Of a DNA stretch of 64,000 bases, positions 25,808-33,949 are shown piece by piece; positions within the stretch are counted from its first letter, which is position 1; every line of letters begins with the position of its first letter. Location of the stretch: assembly GCA_910589265.1 (NCBI GenBank), contig CAJUTQ010000101.1:1-64000 (forward strand), in the 5' to 3' direction. A program made the translations under genes and the position numbers. The notes beneath the pieces were generated by a model that worked only from the letters and a program-made list of their open reading frames with translations, was not told the origin of the DNA and made no database searches. The stretch comes from an uncultured Lachnospiraceae bacterium (GTDB lineage Bacteria; Bacillota; Clostridia; Lachnospirales; Lachnospiraceae).

Positions 25808-28800
25808 TCATGGGGACACCCTGTCCACAGATAAAAGGGCTGTCTCCCCATTAATATTCCACTCTTTTTGCAGATTTCCTACAATTCCCTCTTTAACAGA
25901 ATCTGCCAACACTTTTTCTGCAATAGATTCTTTGTTTCTCTCCACAATACTCCATATTTTTTCGTTTCCAGTTATTCCCACATGAATACGGTCCACCACA
26001 TCAAAATCCGCATCCTTCCTCATTGTCTGGATTTTACTAATAATTTCATATACAAATCCTTCCTCAACCAAATCCTCTGTTAGATTTGTATCCAACACAA
26101 CGGTTATTTTATTGCTGCTTTCTGAAACATATCCTTCTTTCTGGCTCATCTCAATGAGCAAGTCTTCCTTTGTCAGCTCTACCTCTGTCTTGTCTGCTTG
26201 AAATTGGATTCTTCCTGTCTTAGTCAATTCATCCATTGCCTCATTTCCGTCTAAGCCTTCCAAATATTTTTTAATAACTCCAAGACATTTTCCATACTTA
26301 GGTCCAACAGTTCGAAGCTGAGGTTTAAACAAATATGTGGTAAAGTCTCTTACATCTTCTGTAAATATTAATTCTTTGACATTAAGCTCCTCTTTTATAA
26401 TATCCTTATAAAATGTACCCAATGTAAAAGGCCCTTTTATATACATTGTAGGAATGGGCTGACGATTTTTTATATTGGCGCTGTTTCTGCAAGCCCTGCC
26501 TAAGACAACAATTTCCAGCACTCCATCCATAGACTCTTCAATTTCTTTATTGAAAAAAGCATCCTCTGTTTCTGGAAAGTCACATAAGTGTATACTTTCT
26601 GGAGCTGTCTTATCCACATTCCTTACGATATTCTGATAAATTTCTTCTGTCATAAAGGGGATGAAGGGAGCTGCTATCTTAATGAACGTTACCAGTCCCG
26701 TATATAAGGTCATATAAGCGTTCACTTTATCCTGTTCCATCCCTTTTGCCCAAAAACGTTCCCTGCTTCTTCTCACATACCAATTGCTCATATTGTCTAC
26801 AAAATCCTGGAGAGCCCTTGCAGCCTCTGGTATCTTATACTGTTCCAAATCACTGTCTACTTCCATAATTAAGGTGTTCAGCTTTTGTAAAAGCCACTTA
26901 TCCATTACTTGAAGTCTATCATACTCCAACGTATATTTTGTAGGGTCAAACTTATCAATGTTTGCATATAGAACAAAGAAGGCATACGTATTCCATAAAG
27001 TCCCCATAAATTTTCTTTGTTTTTCTACAACTGCCTTTTCGTGGAAACGGTTGGGAAGCCATGGGGCAGAGTTCACATAAAAATACCATCGAATGGCATC
27101 TGCTCCATAGGTCTCCAGCGCCTGGAACGGATCCACTGCATTTCCTTTGGATTTGGACATTTTCTGTCCCTTTTCATCTTGCACATGTCCTAATACAATA
27201 ACATTCTCATAGGGAGCCCGATGAAAGAGAAGGGTGGATTCCGCCAAAAGAGAATAAAACCATCCCCTTGTCTGATCTACTGCCTCGGAAATAAACTGGG
27301 CTGGAAATTGAGACTCAAACAATTCTTTATTTTCAAAAGGATAATGATGCTGGGCAAAAGGCATTGCTCCTGAATCAAACCAACAGTCAATGACTTCTGG
27401 AACTCTCTGCATCTCTTTTCCACATTTGGGACATGGAATCGTCACCTGGTCAATATACGGTCTGTGAAGCTCCACTCCCTCTTCTGGATAATTTTTGCTT
27501 AATTGCTTAAGCTCCTCCCTGCTGCCAATAGAATGCATATGACCACATTCACACTCCCATATATTTAGAGGAGTTCCCCAATAACGGTTTCTTGAAATTC
27601 CCCAATCTTGAATATTTTCCAGCCAGTCTCCAAATCTTCCCTTTCCTATGGATTCTGGTATCCAATGAATGGTGTTATTGTTTTGGATTAACTCCTCCTT
27701 TACTGCTGTCATTTTAATAAACCAAGACTCTCTTGCATAGTAAATTAAAGGCGTCTCACATCTCCAGCAAAAAGGGTAGCTATGTTCAAAGGAAGGAGCA
27801 TCAAAAAGCAGACCTCTTTTTTCTAAATCAGACAAAATTTTTGTATCTGCCTTTTTACAAAATAATCCTGGCCAGTCTGTTTCCTCTGTCATCTCTCCTT
27901 TGGCATTGACAAGCTGTACAAAGGGCAGATCATAGTTTCTTCCTACATTGGCATCGTCTTCACCAAAGGCTGGAGCTATGTGGACAACCCCAGTTCCATC
28001 TGTCAGCGTGACATAGGCATCACATGTAACATAATGAGCTTTTTTGTTCTGCTTTGCACATATTTCATGGGTAAAATGGAATAATGGTTCATATTTTTTA
28101 TATTCCAATTCTTTTCCTTTAAATAAGGAAATTATTTCATATTCTTCTCCAAGAACGGAATCTAAAAGAGCTTGTGCTAAATAGTAGATCGTCTTGTCCT
28201 TATCCTTTACCTTTACGTAAGTCTCCTCAGGATTAACACAAAGGGCTACGTTACTTGGCAAAGTCCAAGGCGTTGTCGTCCATGCTAAAATATAGGCGTC
28301 TTCCTCCTTTACCTTAAACCGTACTATGGCTGATTTTTCTTTCACCTCTTTATATCCCTGGGCAACCTCATGACTAGAAAGGGGAGTGCCGCACCTTGGA
28401 CAATAGGGTACAATTTTAAACCCTTTGTATAATAGTTCTCTTTCCCAAATTTTTTTCAAAGCCCACCACTCAGACTCAATATAGTCGTCATGGTATGTGA
28501 CATAAGGATTATCCATATCTGCCCAAAATCCCACAGTTCCTGAAAAATCTTCCCACATTTCTTTATATTTCCATACACTCTCCTTACATTTGGATATGAA
28601 AGGATCCAGACCATATTGTTCAATCTGCTCCTTTCCATCTAAGCCAAGGAGATTTTCCACTTCCAGCTCTACTGGAAGCCCATGTGTATCCCATCCTGCT
28701 TTTCTTGGAACCATATACCCTTTCATTGTCCGGTATCTTGGAATCATATCTTTGATAACCCTAGTTAAAACATGACCGATATGGGGCTTCCCATTGGCTG

Positions 28801-28945
28801 TGGGAGGCCCATCATAGAAGGTGTATGCTGGGCCTTCTTTTCTATTTTCCATGCTTTTCTCAAATATGTGGTTTTCCTTCCAAAATTTCTCTATTTCTTT
28901 TTCTCTTTGAACAAAGTTCAAATCTGTTGATACTTTTTGATACAT
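25808..28945 (-). CDS. ileS: Isoleucine-tRNA ligase
   Basis: The ATG at 28945 (MYQKVSTDLNFVQRE) follows GGAGGAGCA; upstream frames lie in the T-box leader. The 1045-residue class I synthetase has the HIGH motif PHIGHVLT (about 48-55), an editing CP1 domain with TTTPWTLPSN, KMSKSKGNAVDPFQ (about 595) and an anticodon-binding domain ending in a zinc-free long C-terminus. This is the eukaryote-like IleS2 architecture often linked to mupirocin tolerance. It charges tRNA-Ile and edits valine. Expression is governed by the T-box riboswitch upstream. Confidence 0.97.
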   Translation of the reverse strand: MYQKVSTDLNFVQREKEIEKFWKENHIFEKSMENRKEGPAYTFYDGPPTANGKPHIGHVLTRVIKDMIPRYRTMKGYMVPRKAGWDTHGLPVELEVENLLGLDGKEQIEQYGLDPFISKCKESVWKYKEMWEDFSGTVGFWADMDNPYVTYHDDYIESEWWALKKIWERELLYKGFKIVPYCPRCGTPLSSHEVAQGYKEVKEKSAIVRFKVKEEDAYILAWTTTPWTLPSNVALCVNPEETYVKVKDKDKTIYYLAQALLDSVLGEEYEIISLFKGKELEYKKYEPLFHFTHEICAKQNKKAHYVTCDAYVTLTDGTGVVHIAPAFGEDDANVGRNYDLPFVQLVNAKGEMTEETDWPGLFCKKADTKILSDLEKRGLLFDAPSFEHSYPFCWRCETPLIYYARESWFIKMTAVKEELIQNNNTIHWIPESIGKGRFGDWLENIQDWGISRNRYWGTPLNIWECECGHMHSIGSREELKQLSKNYPEEGVELHRPYIDQVTIPCPKCGKEMQRVPEVIDCWFDSGAMPFAQHHYPFENKELFESQFPAQFISEAVDQTRGWFYSLLAESTLLFHRAPYENVIVLGHVQDEKGQKMSKSKGNAVDPFQALETYGADAIRWYFYVNSAPWLPNRFHEKAVVEKQRKFMGTLWNTYAFFVLYANIDKFDPTKYTLEYDRLQVMDKWLLQKLNTLIMEVDSDLEQYKIPEAARALQDFVDNMSNWYVRRSRERFWAKGMEQDKVNAYMTLYTGLVTFIKIAAPFIPFMTEEIYQNIVRNVDKTAPESIHLCDFPETEDAFFNKEIEESMDGVLEIVVLGRACRNSANIKNRQPIPTMYIKGPFTLGTFYKDIIKEELNVKELIFTEDVRDFTTYLFKPQLRTVGPKYGKCLGVIKKYLEGLDGNEAMDELTKTGRIQFQADKTEVELTKEDLLIEMSQKEGYVSESSNKITVVLDTNLTEDLVEEGFVYEIISKIQTMRKDADFDVVDRIHVGITGNEKIWSIVERNKESIAEKVLADSVKEGIVGNLQKEWNINGETALLSVDRVSP

Positions 28946-28996
28946 TGCTCCTCCAATCTCCATACATTCTATAGACTGTTTTTCTCCATAGATGGC

Positions 28997-29240
28997 AAAA
29001 AGTCCTGCCCGTAAAAGGACAAGACTTCCACATTCTCTACCACCTGTTACAACATACTTGATACATTCTAAAAATATATTGTTCCTAATAACGGTGGAAT
29101 TCCGTTGGCGCCTACTAAGAAAAACATTCCGTTCAGCCCAAAGCTCCGAAGTGATATTCAACGGTTTCCTACTTGTACTAGCCTCTCACCATCGCCAGCT
29201 CGCTTTTACTTCGTAAACCGTCTACTGTCTTCATCACAGC
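28997..29240 (-). promoter_or_regulatory. T-box riboswitch of ileS
   Basis: The minus-strand leader has the canonical stem I parts (GAAGACAGTAGACGG, then GCTGGCGATGGTG and GAGGCTAGTAC). The specifier region GAATATCACTTCGGAGC presents ATC, an isoleucine codon. After the linker, AACAGGTGGTAGAGAATGTGG forms the T-box/antiterminator bulge that reads the uncharged tRNA-Ile acceptor end. The competing terminator is AAGTCTTGTCC/GGCAGGACTT followed by five T (28997-29027). Uncharged tRNA-Ile would permit readthrough into ileS. Confidence 0.92.
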
Positions 29241-29261
29241 CTTTTCTCTATTCTGGGTGTT

Positions 29262-29291
29262 ATTATAAAGGGGAATTCTTCTTATTGTCAA
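29262..29291 (-). promoter_or_regulatory. Sigma-A promoter of the ileS T-box leader
   Basis: On the minus strand TTGACA (29286-29291) and TATAAT (29262-29267) are both perfect, with an 18-base spacer. Confidence 0.85.
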
Positions 29292-29381
29292 GGGAAATCC
29301 TGCAATTCTTCATTGATTATTTTTCCAATTTAACGTATGATGAGAAAGTAAATGTTTTTCTGTATATAATGGAGGATTTCT

Positions 29382-30626
29382 ATGGACAAGTTTAAGCTTA
29401 ACAAAAGAGAAAAAAGCTGGGTTCTATACGATGTAGCAAACTCAGCGTTTACTTTGATTGTTACTGCCACTATCCCTATATATTTTCGAGGCCTTACTGA
29501 AAATGCTGGATTATCCCCTTCTCTTTCCTCTTCCCTCTGGGCATCTGTCACAGCTGCAGCCGTCTTGATTCTAGCTGTTTTCTCCCCTATTCTAGGGGCC
29601 ATGGCTGATTACCAAAATATGAAGAAAAAGCTTTTTGGATTTTTTCTATGCCTTTCTCTTTTAGGCGTTTTTGCCTTTAGTCTTACGAGAAACTGGCTTC
29701 TGTTCCTTTCCCTATTTCTAATTGCTCGTCTTGGTTTTGCAGCCTGCAATATTTTCTATGACTCTATGCTCATTGACGTTACAACGGATGAACGCATGGA
29801 TATGATTTCTACTTATGGATATGCATGGGGCTATATTGGAAGCTGCATCCCTTTTACTATTGGCATTCTTCTCATCCTTACCACGCCCTTTGGCCTATCC
29901 CCTATGACAGCCACTCAAGTTTCTTTTCTCATTACTATTATCTGGTGGCTTGTCCTGTCCATTCCCTTGTTTAAAAATGTGAAACAGTCTTACTTCCTGG
30001 AACCAAGAAAAGATTTTATTTCTCATTCCTTTCATAGACTTCTTCACACTTTTCAAAAATTAAAAAGGGAAAAAGGACTTCTTTTTTATGTTATTGGTTA
30101 CTTTTTCTATATTGATGGGGTATATACAATTATTTCCATGGCAACAACTTATGGAGGGGAAGTAGGCATTGACGATACTGCTATGATACTCGCTCTTCTT
30201 CTTACCCAGTTTATCGCTTTTCCCTGTTCCATTTACAGTGGTAAGCTTGCAGAGAAATTCGGGACATTTAAAATGATAAAACTTTTCATTGTCATGTACA
30301 TTGTCATTTGCCTATTTGGTTTCCAGCTAAGCAAAGAATGGGAGTTTTGGGCACTAGCTGTTTTCGTTGGAATTTGTCAAGGAGGCATTCAGGCATTATC
30401 CCGTTCTCAATTTGGAAAAATGATTCCAAAAGAAGAATCTAGTGAGTACTTTGGTTTTTTTGATATATTTGGCAAATTTGCCGATTTCTTCGGCCCTCTC
30501 ATTGTGGCAGTCTGTGCTTACTTCCTGAACTCTTCCCGCTATGGAATTTTAGCATTAATTTTTCTTTTCCTTATAGGCATTCTATTTTTATCAAAATCCG
30601 AAAAAATGATGGAGGAACACAAATGA
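29382..30626 (+). CDS. MFS transporter, UMF1 (Atg22-like) family
   Basis: The 414-residue integral membrane protein has about 12 hydrophobic segments. Family marks are the N-terminal REKSWVLYDVANSAFTLIVTATIPIYF, the loop SPILGAMADYQNMKKKLFG (about 67-85), FYDSMLIDVTTDERMDMISTYGYAWGYIGS (about 125-155) and GICQGGIQALSRSQFGKMIPKEESSEYFGF (about 328-357). UMF1 proteins are distant relatives of the vacuolar Atg22 effluxer; bacterial substrates are undefined. Start at ATG behind GGAGGA. The stop overlaps pncB by four bases (ATGA), so nicotinate or a related nutrient is a reasonable guess for its cargo. Confidence 0.88.
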   Translation: MDKFKLNKREKSWVLYDVANSAFTLIVTATIPIYFRGLTENAGLSPSLSSSLWASVTAAAVLILAVFSPILGAMADYQNMKKKLFGFFLCLSLLGVFAFSLTRNWLLFLSLFLIARLGFAACNIFYDSMLIDVTTDERMDMISTYGYAWGYIGSCIPFTIGILLILTTPFGLSPMTATQVSFLITIIWWLVLSIPLFKNVKQSYFLEPRKDFISHSFHRLLHTFQKLKREKGLLFYVIGYFFYIDGVYTIISMATTYGGEVGIDDTAMILALLLTQFIAFPCSIYSGKLAEKFGTFKMIKLFIVMYIVICLFGFQLSKEWEFWALAVFVGICQGGIQALSRSQFGKMIPKEESSEYFGFFDIFGKFADFFGPLIVAVCAYFLNSSRYGILALIFLFLIGILFLSKSEKMMEEHK

Positions 30627-32089
30627 GCCTTGAAAATTTAACATTATTGACCGATCTATACCAGCTAACAATGATGCAAGGATATTACAAAAACCATGAA
30701 CAAAATGAGACGGTCATATTTGATATGTTTTACCGCACAAATCCTATGAACAGCGGCTATGCTATTATGGCTGGACTGGAACAAGTTATTCAATATATTC
30801 AAAACCTTCATTTTACAAAAGAAGATATAGAGTATTTAAAAAATATGCATATTTTTGAAGGGGACTTTTTAAATTATTTAAAAAACTTCCAGTTTTCTGG
30901 AGATATATACGCCATTCCAGAAGGTACCGTCATCTTTCCTAGAGAACCTCTCATTAAAGTCATTGCTCCTGTTATGGAAGCCCAACTTATTGAGACAGCT
31001 ATTTTAAATATTATTAATCACCAAAGCCTTGTGGCTACAAAAACCTCCCGGGTTGTATGGGCAGCCAGGGGCGATGGAATTATGGAATTTGGTCTTCGAA
31101 GGGCCCAGGGGCCAGATGCAGGACTGTACGGGGCCAGGGCTGCCATGATTGCTGGCTGTATTGGCACAAGTAATGTCTTGGCAGGGAGGCTCTTTCATGT
31201 TCCCGTCAAAGGCACTCATGCCCACAGTTGGATAATGAGTTTTCCTGATGAATACACTGCTTTCAAGCAATACTCCTCTCTTTATCCATCTGCCTGCATT
31301 TTACTTGTAGACACATATGATACGTTAAAATCTGGCGTTCCAAATGCCATTCGAGTTTTTACAGAAATGAGAAAGGCTGGCATTCCCCTTTCTTACTACG
31401 GAATCCGCTTAGACAGTGGGGATTTAGCCTATCTTTCAAAAAAGGCACGAACTATGCTGGATGATGCTGGGTTCCATGATGCCATTATTTCTGCTTCCAA
31501 CGACTTGGATGAATATTTAATTGACAGCTTAAAGATGCAAGGCGCTGCCATTACTTCCTGGGGGGTTGGTACAAATATGATTACTTCAAAGGATTGGCCA
31601 GCTTTTGGAGGAGTATACAAACTTTCCGCAATACAAGATTCCAGTGGTAATTTTATTCCCAAAATAAAACTGTCTGAAAATACAGAAAAGGTGACAAATC
31701 CAGGCAACAAAACTATCTACCGCATTTATGAAAAAGACTCTGGGAAAATAAAAGCAGATCTTATCTGCCTTGTAGGAGAACAATTTAAGGAAGAAGAGCC
31801 CCTCATTCTCTTTGATCCCATGGAGCCATGGAAAAAGACAAAACTTTTAGGCGGCACATACACTATGCGGGAGCTTATGATACCTATCTTCCGTCAAGGA
31901 GTCCGTGTTTACCAATCCCCAAATGTTATGGACATCCGAGATTATTGTTCTAAAGAATTAAGTACTCTATGGGATGAAACAAGACGTTTTGAAAATCCCC
32001 ATAAAGTCTATGTAGATTTGTCCAAAAAACTATACGAGGTTAAAATAAATCTTCTAGCACAAATGTGTGAAGAAGGGTTGCAGCCTTAA
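30623..32089 (+). CDS. pncB: Nicotinate phosphoribosyltransferase
   Basis: The 488-residue type II phosphoribosyltransferase converts nicotinate and PRPP to nicotinate mononucleotide in NAD salvage. Seen are LLTDLYQLTMMQGYYKNH at the N-terminus, EFGLRRAQGPDAGLYGARAAMIAGC (about 153-177), GTHAHSWIMSF (about 198, with the phosphorylatable His), RLDSGDLAYLSKKAR (about 261) and SWGVGTNMITSKDWPAFGGVYKL (about 312-334). Length is normal for the Firmicute form. It is coupled to the UMF1 transporter gene by a 4-base overlap; no terminator is obvious before the transposase relic. Confidence 0.95.
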   Translation: MSLENLTLLTDLYQLTMMQGYYKNHEQNETVIFDMFYRTNPMNSGYAIMAGLEQVIQYIQNLHFTKEDIEYLKNMHIFEGDFLNYLKNFQFSGDIYAIPEGTVIFPREPLIKVIAPVMEAQLIETAILNIINHQSLVATKTSRVVWAARGDGIMEFGLRRAQGPDAGLYGARAAMIAGCIGTSNVLAGRLFHVPVKGTHAHSWIMSFPDEYTAFKQYSSLYPSACILLVDTYDTLKSGVPNAIRVFTEMRKAGIPLSYYGIRLDSGDLAYLSKKARTMLDDAGFHDAIISASNDLDEYLIDSLKMQGAAITSWGVGTNMITSKDWPAFGGVYKLSAIQDSSGNFIPKIKLSENTEKVTNPGNKTIYRIYEKDSGKIKADLICLVGEQFKEEEPLILFDPMEPWKKTKLLGGTYTMRELMIPIFRQGVRVYQSPNVMDIRDYCSKELSTLWDETRRFENPHKVYVDLSKKLYEVKINLLAQMCEEGLQP

Positions 32090-32214
32090 TATGGAATAAT
32101 GTAAATTTCCATTCAGTCATGGCAAACGCAAGAGTAAAGCAAATGATAAACTTTCTTTTTGCTGAATTATGATAAAAGAAAAAAGAAAATTTACAAAATA
32201 GAAGAACTGCTAAA

Positions 32215-32545
32215 CTGGATAGAATCTAAAATATACTGGTCATTGTTCTATGTGCAACGCTTGTCAATACAGATGACTAGGTAGGAATAGCCATGTTTAC
32301 TCAAGAATATTAGGATTATCTCCATTGAGACACAAGGATAAAAAAGCATACTGGTATTGTATTAGTAGTCTTGTGCCAGATATAGAAAAGCTTTAAAAGG
32401 GTAGTTAGAAGGCATGGTATGTTAAGGATATACACTGCCATCTAGATATAACATTCAGGGAGAGTTCTAATTCAACGGACTTAGTATAAAGAAGAAACGG
32501 TTTACAATGAGTCTCCAGTCTATAAGGTATCTGGAAGAAGTGTCA
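32215..32545 (+). pseudogene. Decayed ISAs1-family transposase fragment
   Basis: Two plus-strand frames, each broken by stops, keep recognisable transposase sequence. From 32215: NILVIVLCATLVNTDD, stop, then VGIAMFTQEY, matching the N-terminal ISAs1-associated domain (DIL..LCA...ADDW.EI..F). From about 32343: KAYWYCISSLVPDIEKL, then HLDITFRESSNST, matching the C-terminal YYISSL...HW.IEN..HWHLDVTFRED block. The middle, including the DDE catalytic core, is deleted. It is inactive debris showing past insertion downstream of pncB; no terminal inverted repeats were identified. Confidence 0.7.
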
Positions 32546-32623
32546 TCCTTTTATAAGATATAGTCCAGAGAGCGAAAAGGATACGTGTGTTCCTGCATTT
32601 GTCATGCCATTCAGAAGAAAATC

Positions 32624-32652
32624 TTGAAATAAATTTTTAAATCTGTTATTAT
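32624..32652 (+). promoter_or_regulatory. Promoter of the antisense antitoxin RNA
   Basis: TTGAAA (32624-32629) and TATTAT (32647-32652) are separated by exactly 17 bases. The predicted transcript runs to the terminator at 32713-32757 without a supported coding frame. Confidence 0.7.
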
Positions 32653-32658
32653 ATATAC

Positions 32659-32757
32659 ACAAATAATAAGGAAATAACCGCCCATGAGTGGTTTGACCTG
32701 TCCAAAAAAGTGGAAAAACCACCCTGATACCTGGCAAAGTTTCAAGGGTGGTTTTTC
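32659..32757 (+). ncRNA. Antisense antitoxin RNA (RatA-like) of a type I toxin-antitoxin pair
   Basis: A plus-strand RNA of about 100 nt is bounded by a good sigma-A promoter and a strong terminator. It faces a minus-strand gene for a 29-residue holin-like toxin whose transcript must end in the same bidirectional terminator, so the two RNAs overlap at their 3' ends, the TxpA/RatA arrangement. The sequence AAGGAAATAACCGCCC near its 5' end recalls antisense RNAs next to such toxins in other Firmicutes (from memory). The 5' end is inferred from the promoter. Confidence 0.65.
32713..32757. terminator. Bidirectional terminator shared by toxin mRNA and antitoxin RNA
   Basis: GAAAAACCACCCT and AGGGTGGTTTTTC form a 13-bp stem flanked by A-run and T-run, functional in both directions. 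Confidence 0.8.
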
Positions 32758-32766
32758 TATGGAATA

Positions 32767-32856
32767 CTAATGACTAATCAAATGAATGAATGTCAATAAT
32801 GCAATCAAAAATGTTCCGAACTGCATCAAGTCATTAAAGCTGAATTTGTTCTTCAT
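32767..32856 (-). CDS. Putative holin-like toxin (type I toxin-antitoxin)
   Basis: A 29-residue peptide starts at ATG 32856 and ends with TAG. After a short polar head (MKNKFSFND) comes a single membrane helix, LMQFGTFLIALLTFIHLI, and a short tail. The LM.QFGTFL.ALLTFI pattern is that of the small 'putative holin-like toxin' peptides of Firmicutes (TxpA/BsrE class), which depolarise membranes when over-made. A consensus promoter 66-95 bases upstream and the shared terminator give an mRNA of roughly 200 nt, countered by the antisense RNA from the opposite strand. The ribosome site is modest (AGGAATGG, 9 bases away). Confidence 0.7.
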   Translation of the reverse strand: MKNKFSFNDLMQFGTFLIALLTFIHLISH

Positions 32857-32928
32857 ATAACACCATTCCTATTCTATGTACAATGAGGTCAACACCATCC
32901 TGTAACACATCCATTCCTTATATTAAGA

Positions 32929-32957
32929 AATATAACATAATTTACCTGAGCTGTCAA
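32929..32957 (-). promoter_or_regulatory. Sigma-A promoter of the toxin mRNA
   Basis: On the minus strand TTGACA (32952-32957) and TATATT (32929-32934) have an exact 17-base spacer. The 5' untranslated region would be about 65 nt. Confidence 0.75.
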
Positions 32958-33014
32958 TACATATCTTTATCTTCATTAAATGAAAACATTATGGAATTTT
33001 ATTCTCAAATGTGT

Positions 33015-33145
33015 TATAATTCATTTGTCGGGGTAAGCCTGTGGATAGAAATCATAACGTTTTGAGTAAGGAAGACAAAGAAGAAGTTACTATTTCATAG
33101 AAAATAGTAATCTCTTCTTCCTAGTCTGTGGAGAGCCCCCTACAA
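33015..33145 (+). ncRNA. Candidate structured RNA upstream (opposite strand) of the spoVT end
   Basis: An extended -10 (TGTTATAAT, ending at 33020) precedes a stretch beginning GGGGTAAGCC and ending GAGAGCCCCC. Between them a long hairpin, AGAAGAAGTTACTATTT with AAATAGTAATCTCTTCTT, is predicted, with GGAAGA/TCTTCC extending it and an internal unpaired region below. The layout is RNA-like, but it fits no family I can name and has no clear plus-strand terminator. The hairpin could instead act in the minus-strand spoVT transcript. Confidence 0.3.
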
Positions 33146-33164
33146 ACATATCTAATGAGACTAC

Positions 33165-33224
33165 AAAAAACATTCCCGCTAGAGAACAATGTTCATAAAA
33201 CATTGACCCCTATGGGAATGTTCC
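33165..33224 (-). terminator. Terminator of spoVT
   Basis: On the minus strand GGAACATTCCC and GGGAATGTT pair, enclosing a second small stem (CAATGTT/AACATTG), and a run of six T follows. Confidence 0.65.
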
Positions 33225-33281
33225 TAATTTATAGGTGGAAACCATCGAAATCAGACATACTCTGACATCCTTTTTTCTACT

Positions 33282-33827
33282 TTACTGCTCCATCTGCCTT
33301 CCCAAAAATCCTGCTGCAGACATAACTAATTTCTTCTCAACCTCTCCCACTTTCTCCTTTTCGTCTTTTCCCATAAGGACAACGGCTCCAATAGCATCTC
33401 CCTCACTTATAATTGGGGAAATAGCCTCCCAGGCATAGTCCTCTGTATCATTGTCCATAATTTCTACATAACCTCTTTCTTCTTTTGACGCTAATATTGT
33501 ATTCCTCTCTTCCACAAGAGACTCTAATTTTCTACTTATAGGCTTTCCTACATAGTTCTTTCCCCCTCCAGCTGCTGCAATAAATTGATCCCTGTCTGCA
33601 ATACAAACCATATGTCCACTTGTCTGAGCCAAGCTTTCTGCATATTGTTTTGCAAAGGCTCCAATCTCGCCAATGGGTGAATATTTTTTTAATATAATTT
33701 CCCCTTCTCTGTCTGTAAAAATCTCCAGGGGATCTCCTTCTCGAATTCTTAAAGTTCTTCTTATTTCCTTAGGAACTACCACTCTTCCCAAATCATCTAT
33801 TCTTCTTACAATTCCTGTTGCTTTCAT
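33282..33827 (-). CDS. spoVT: Stage V sporulation protein T
   Basis: The 181-residue forespore regulator has an N-terminal AbrB/SpoVT swapped-hairpin DNA-binding domain (MKATGIVRRIDDLGRVVVPKEIRRTLRIREGDPLEIF, first 50 residues). A GAF-like domain follows (about 60-178) with AFAKQYAESLAQTSGHMVCIADRD and GDAIGAVVLMGKDEKEK. In Bacillus it tunes sigma-G genes and spore coat/germination properties. A sigma-G-like promoter upstream supports late forespore expression. The adjacent mfd gene order (mfd, spoVT) is conserved in this group. Confidence 0.96.
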   Translation of the reverse strand: MKATGIVRRIDDLGRVVVPKEIRRTLRIREGDPLEIFTDREGEIILKKYSPIGEIGAFAKQYAESLAQTSGHMVCIADRDQFIAAAGGGKNYVGKPISRKLESLVEERNTILASKEERGYVEIMDNDTEDYAWEAISPIISEGDAIGAVVLMGKDEKEKVGEVEKKLVMSAAGFLGRQMEQ

Positions 33828-33881
33828 CCTTTTTCCTCCATGCTCGTCATTGATGTTTTCATTTTTTGTTATTTATGGAAA

Positions 33882-33911
33882 TAGTGTTTGTAGGATTAGG
33901 AAATTTATTCA
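33882..33911 (-). promoter_or_regulatory. Sigma-G-like promoter of spoVT
   Basis: On the minus strand TGAATA (33906-33911) and AACACTA (33882-33888) are 17 bases apart, near the forespore consensus TGAATA...CATACTA. spoVT is a sigma-G gene in Bacillus subtilis. Confidence 0.55.
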
Positions 33912-33949
33912 TAAAAAACCTTTTTACCCTCTTAGGGAAATACTGCCAC

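Noticed and set aside
32543..32737. 64-residue minus-strand frame near the toxin locus
   Set aside because: It runs over the antisense RNA and transposase relic; no start signal. The antisense RNA model explains the region better.
33015..33225. 6S RNA at the candidate structured RNA
   Set aside because: The paired region is only about 115 nt and the closing stem and central bubble do not match the usual 180-200 nt 6S layout.
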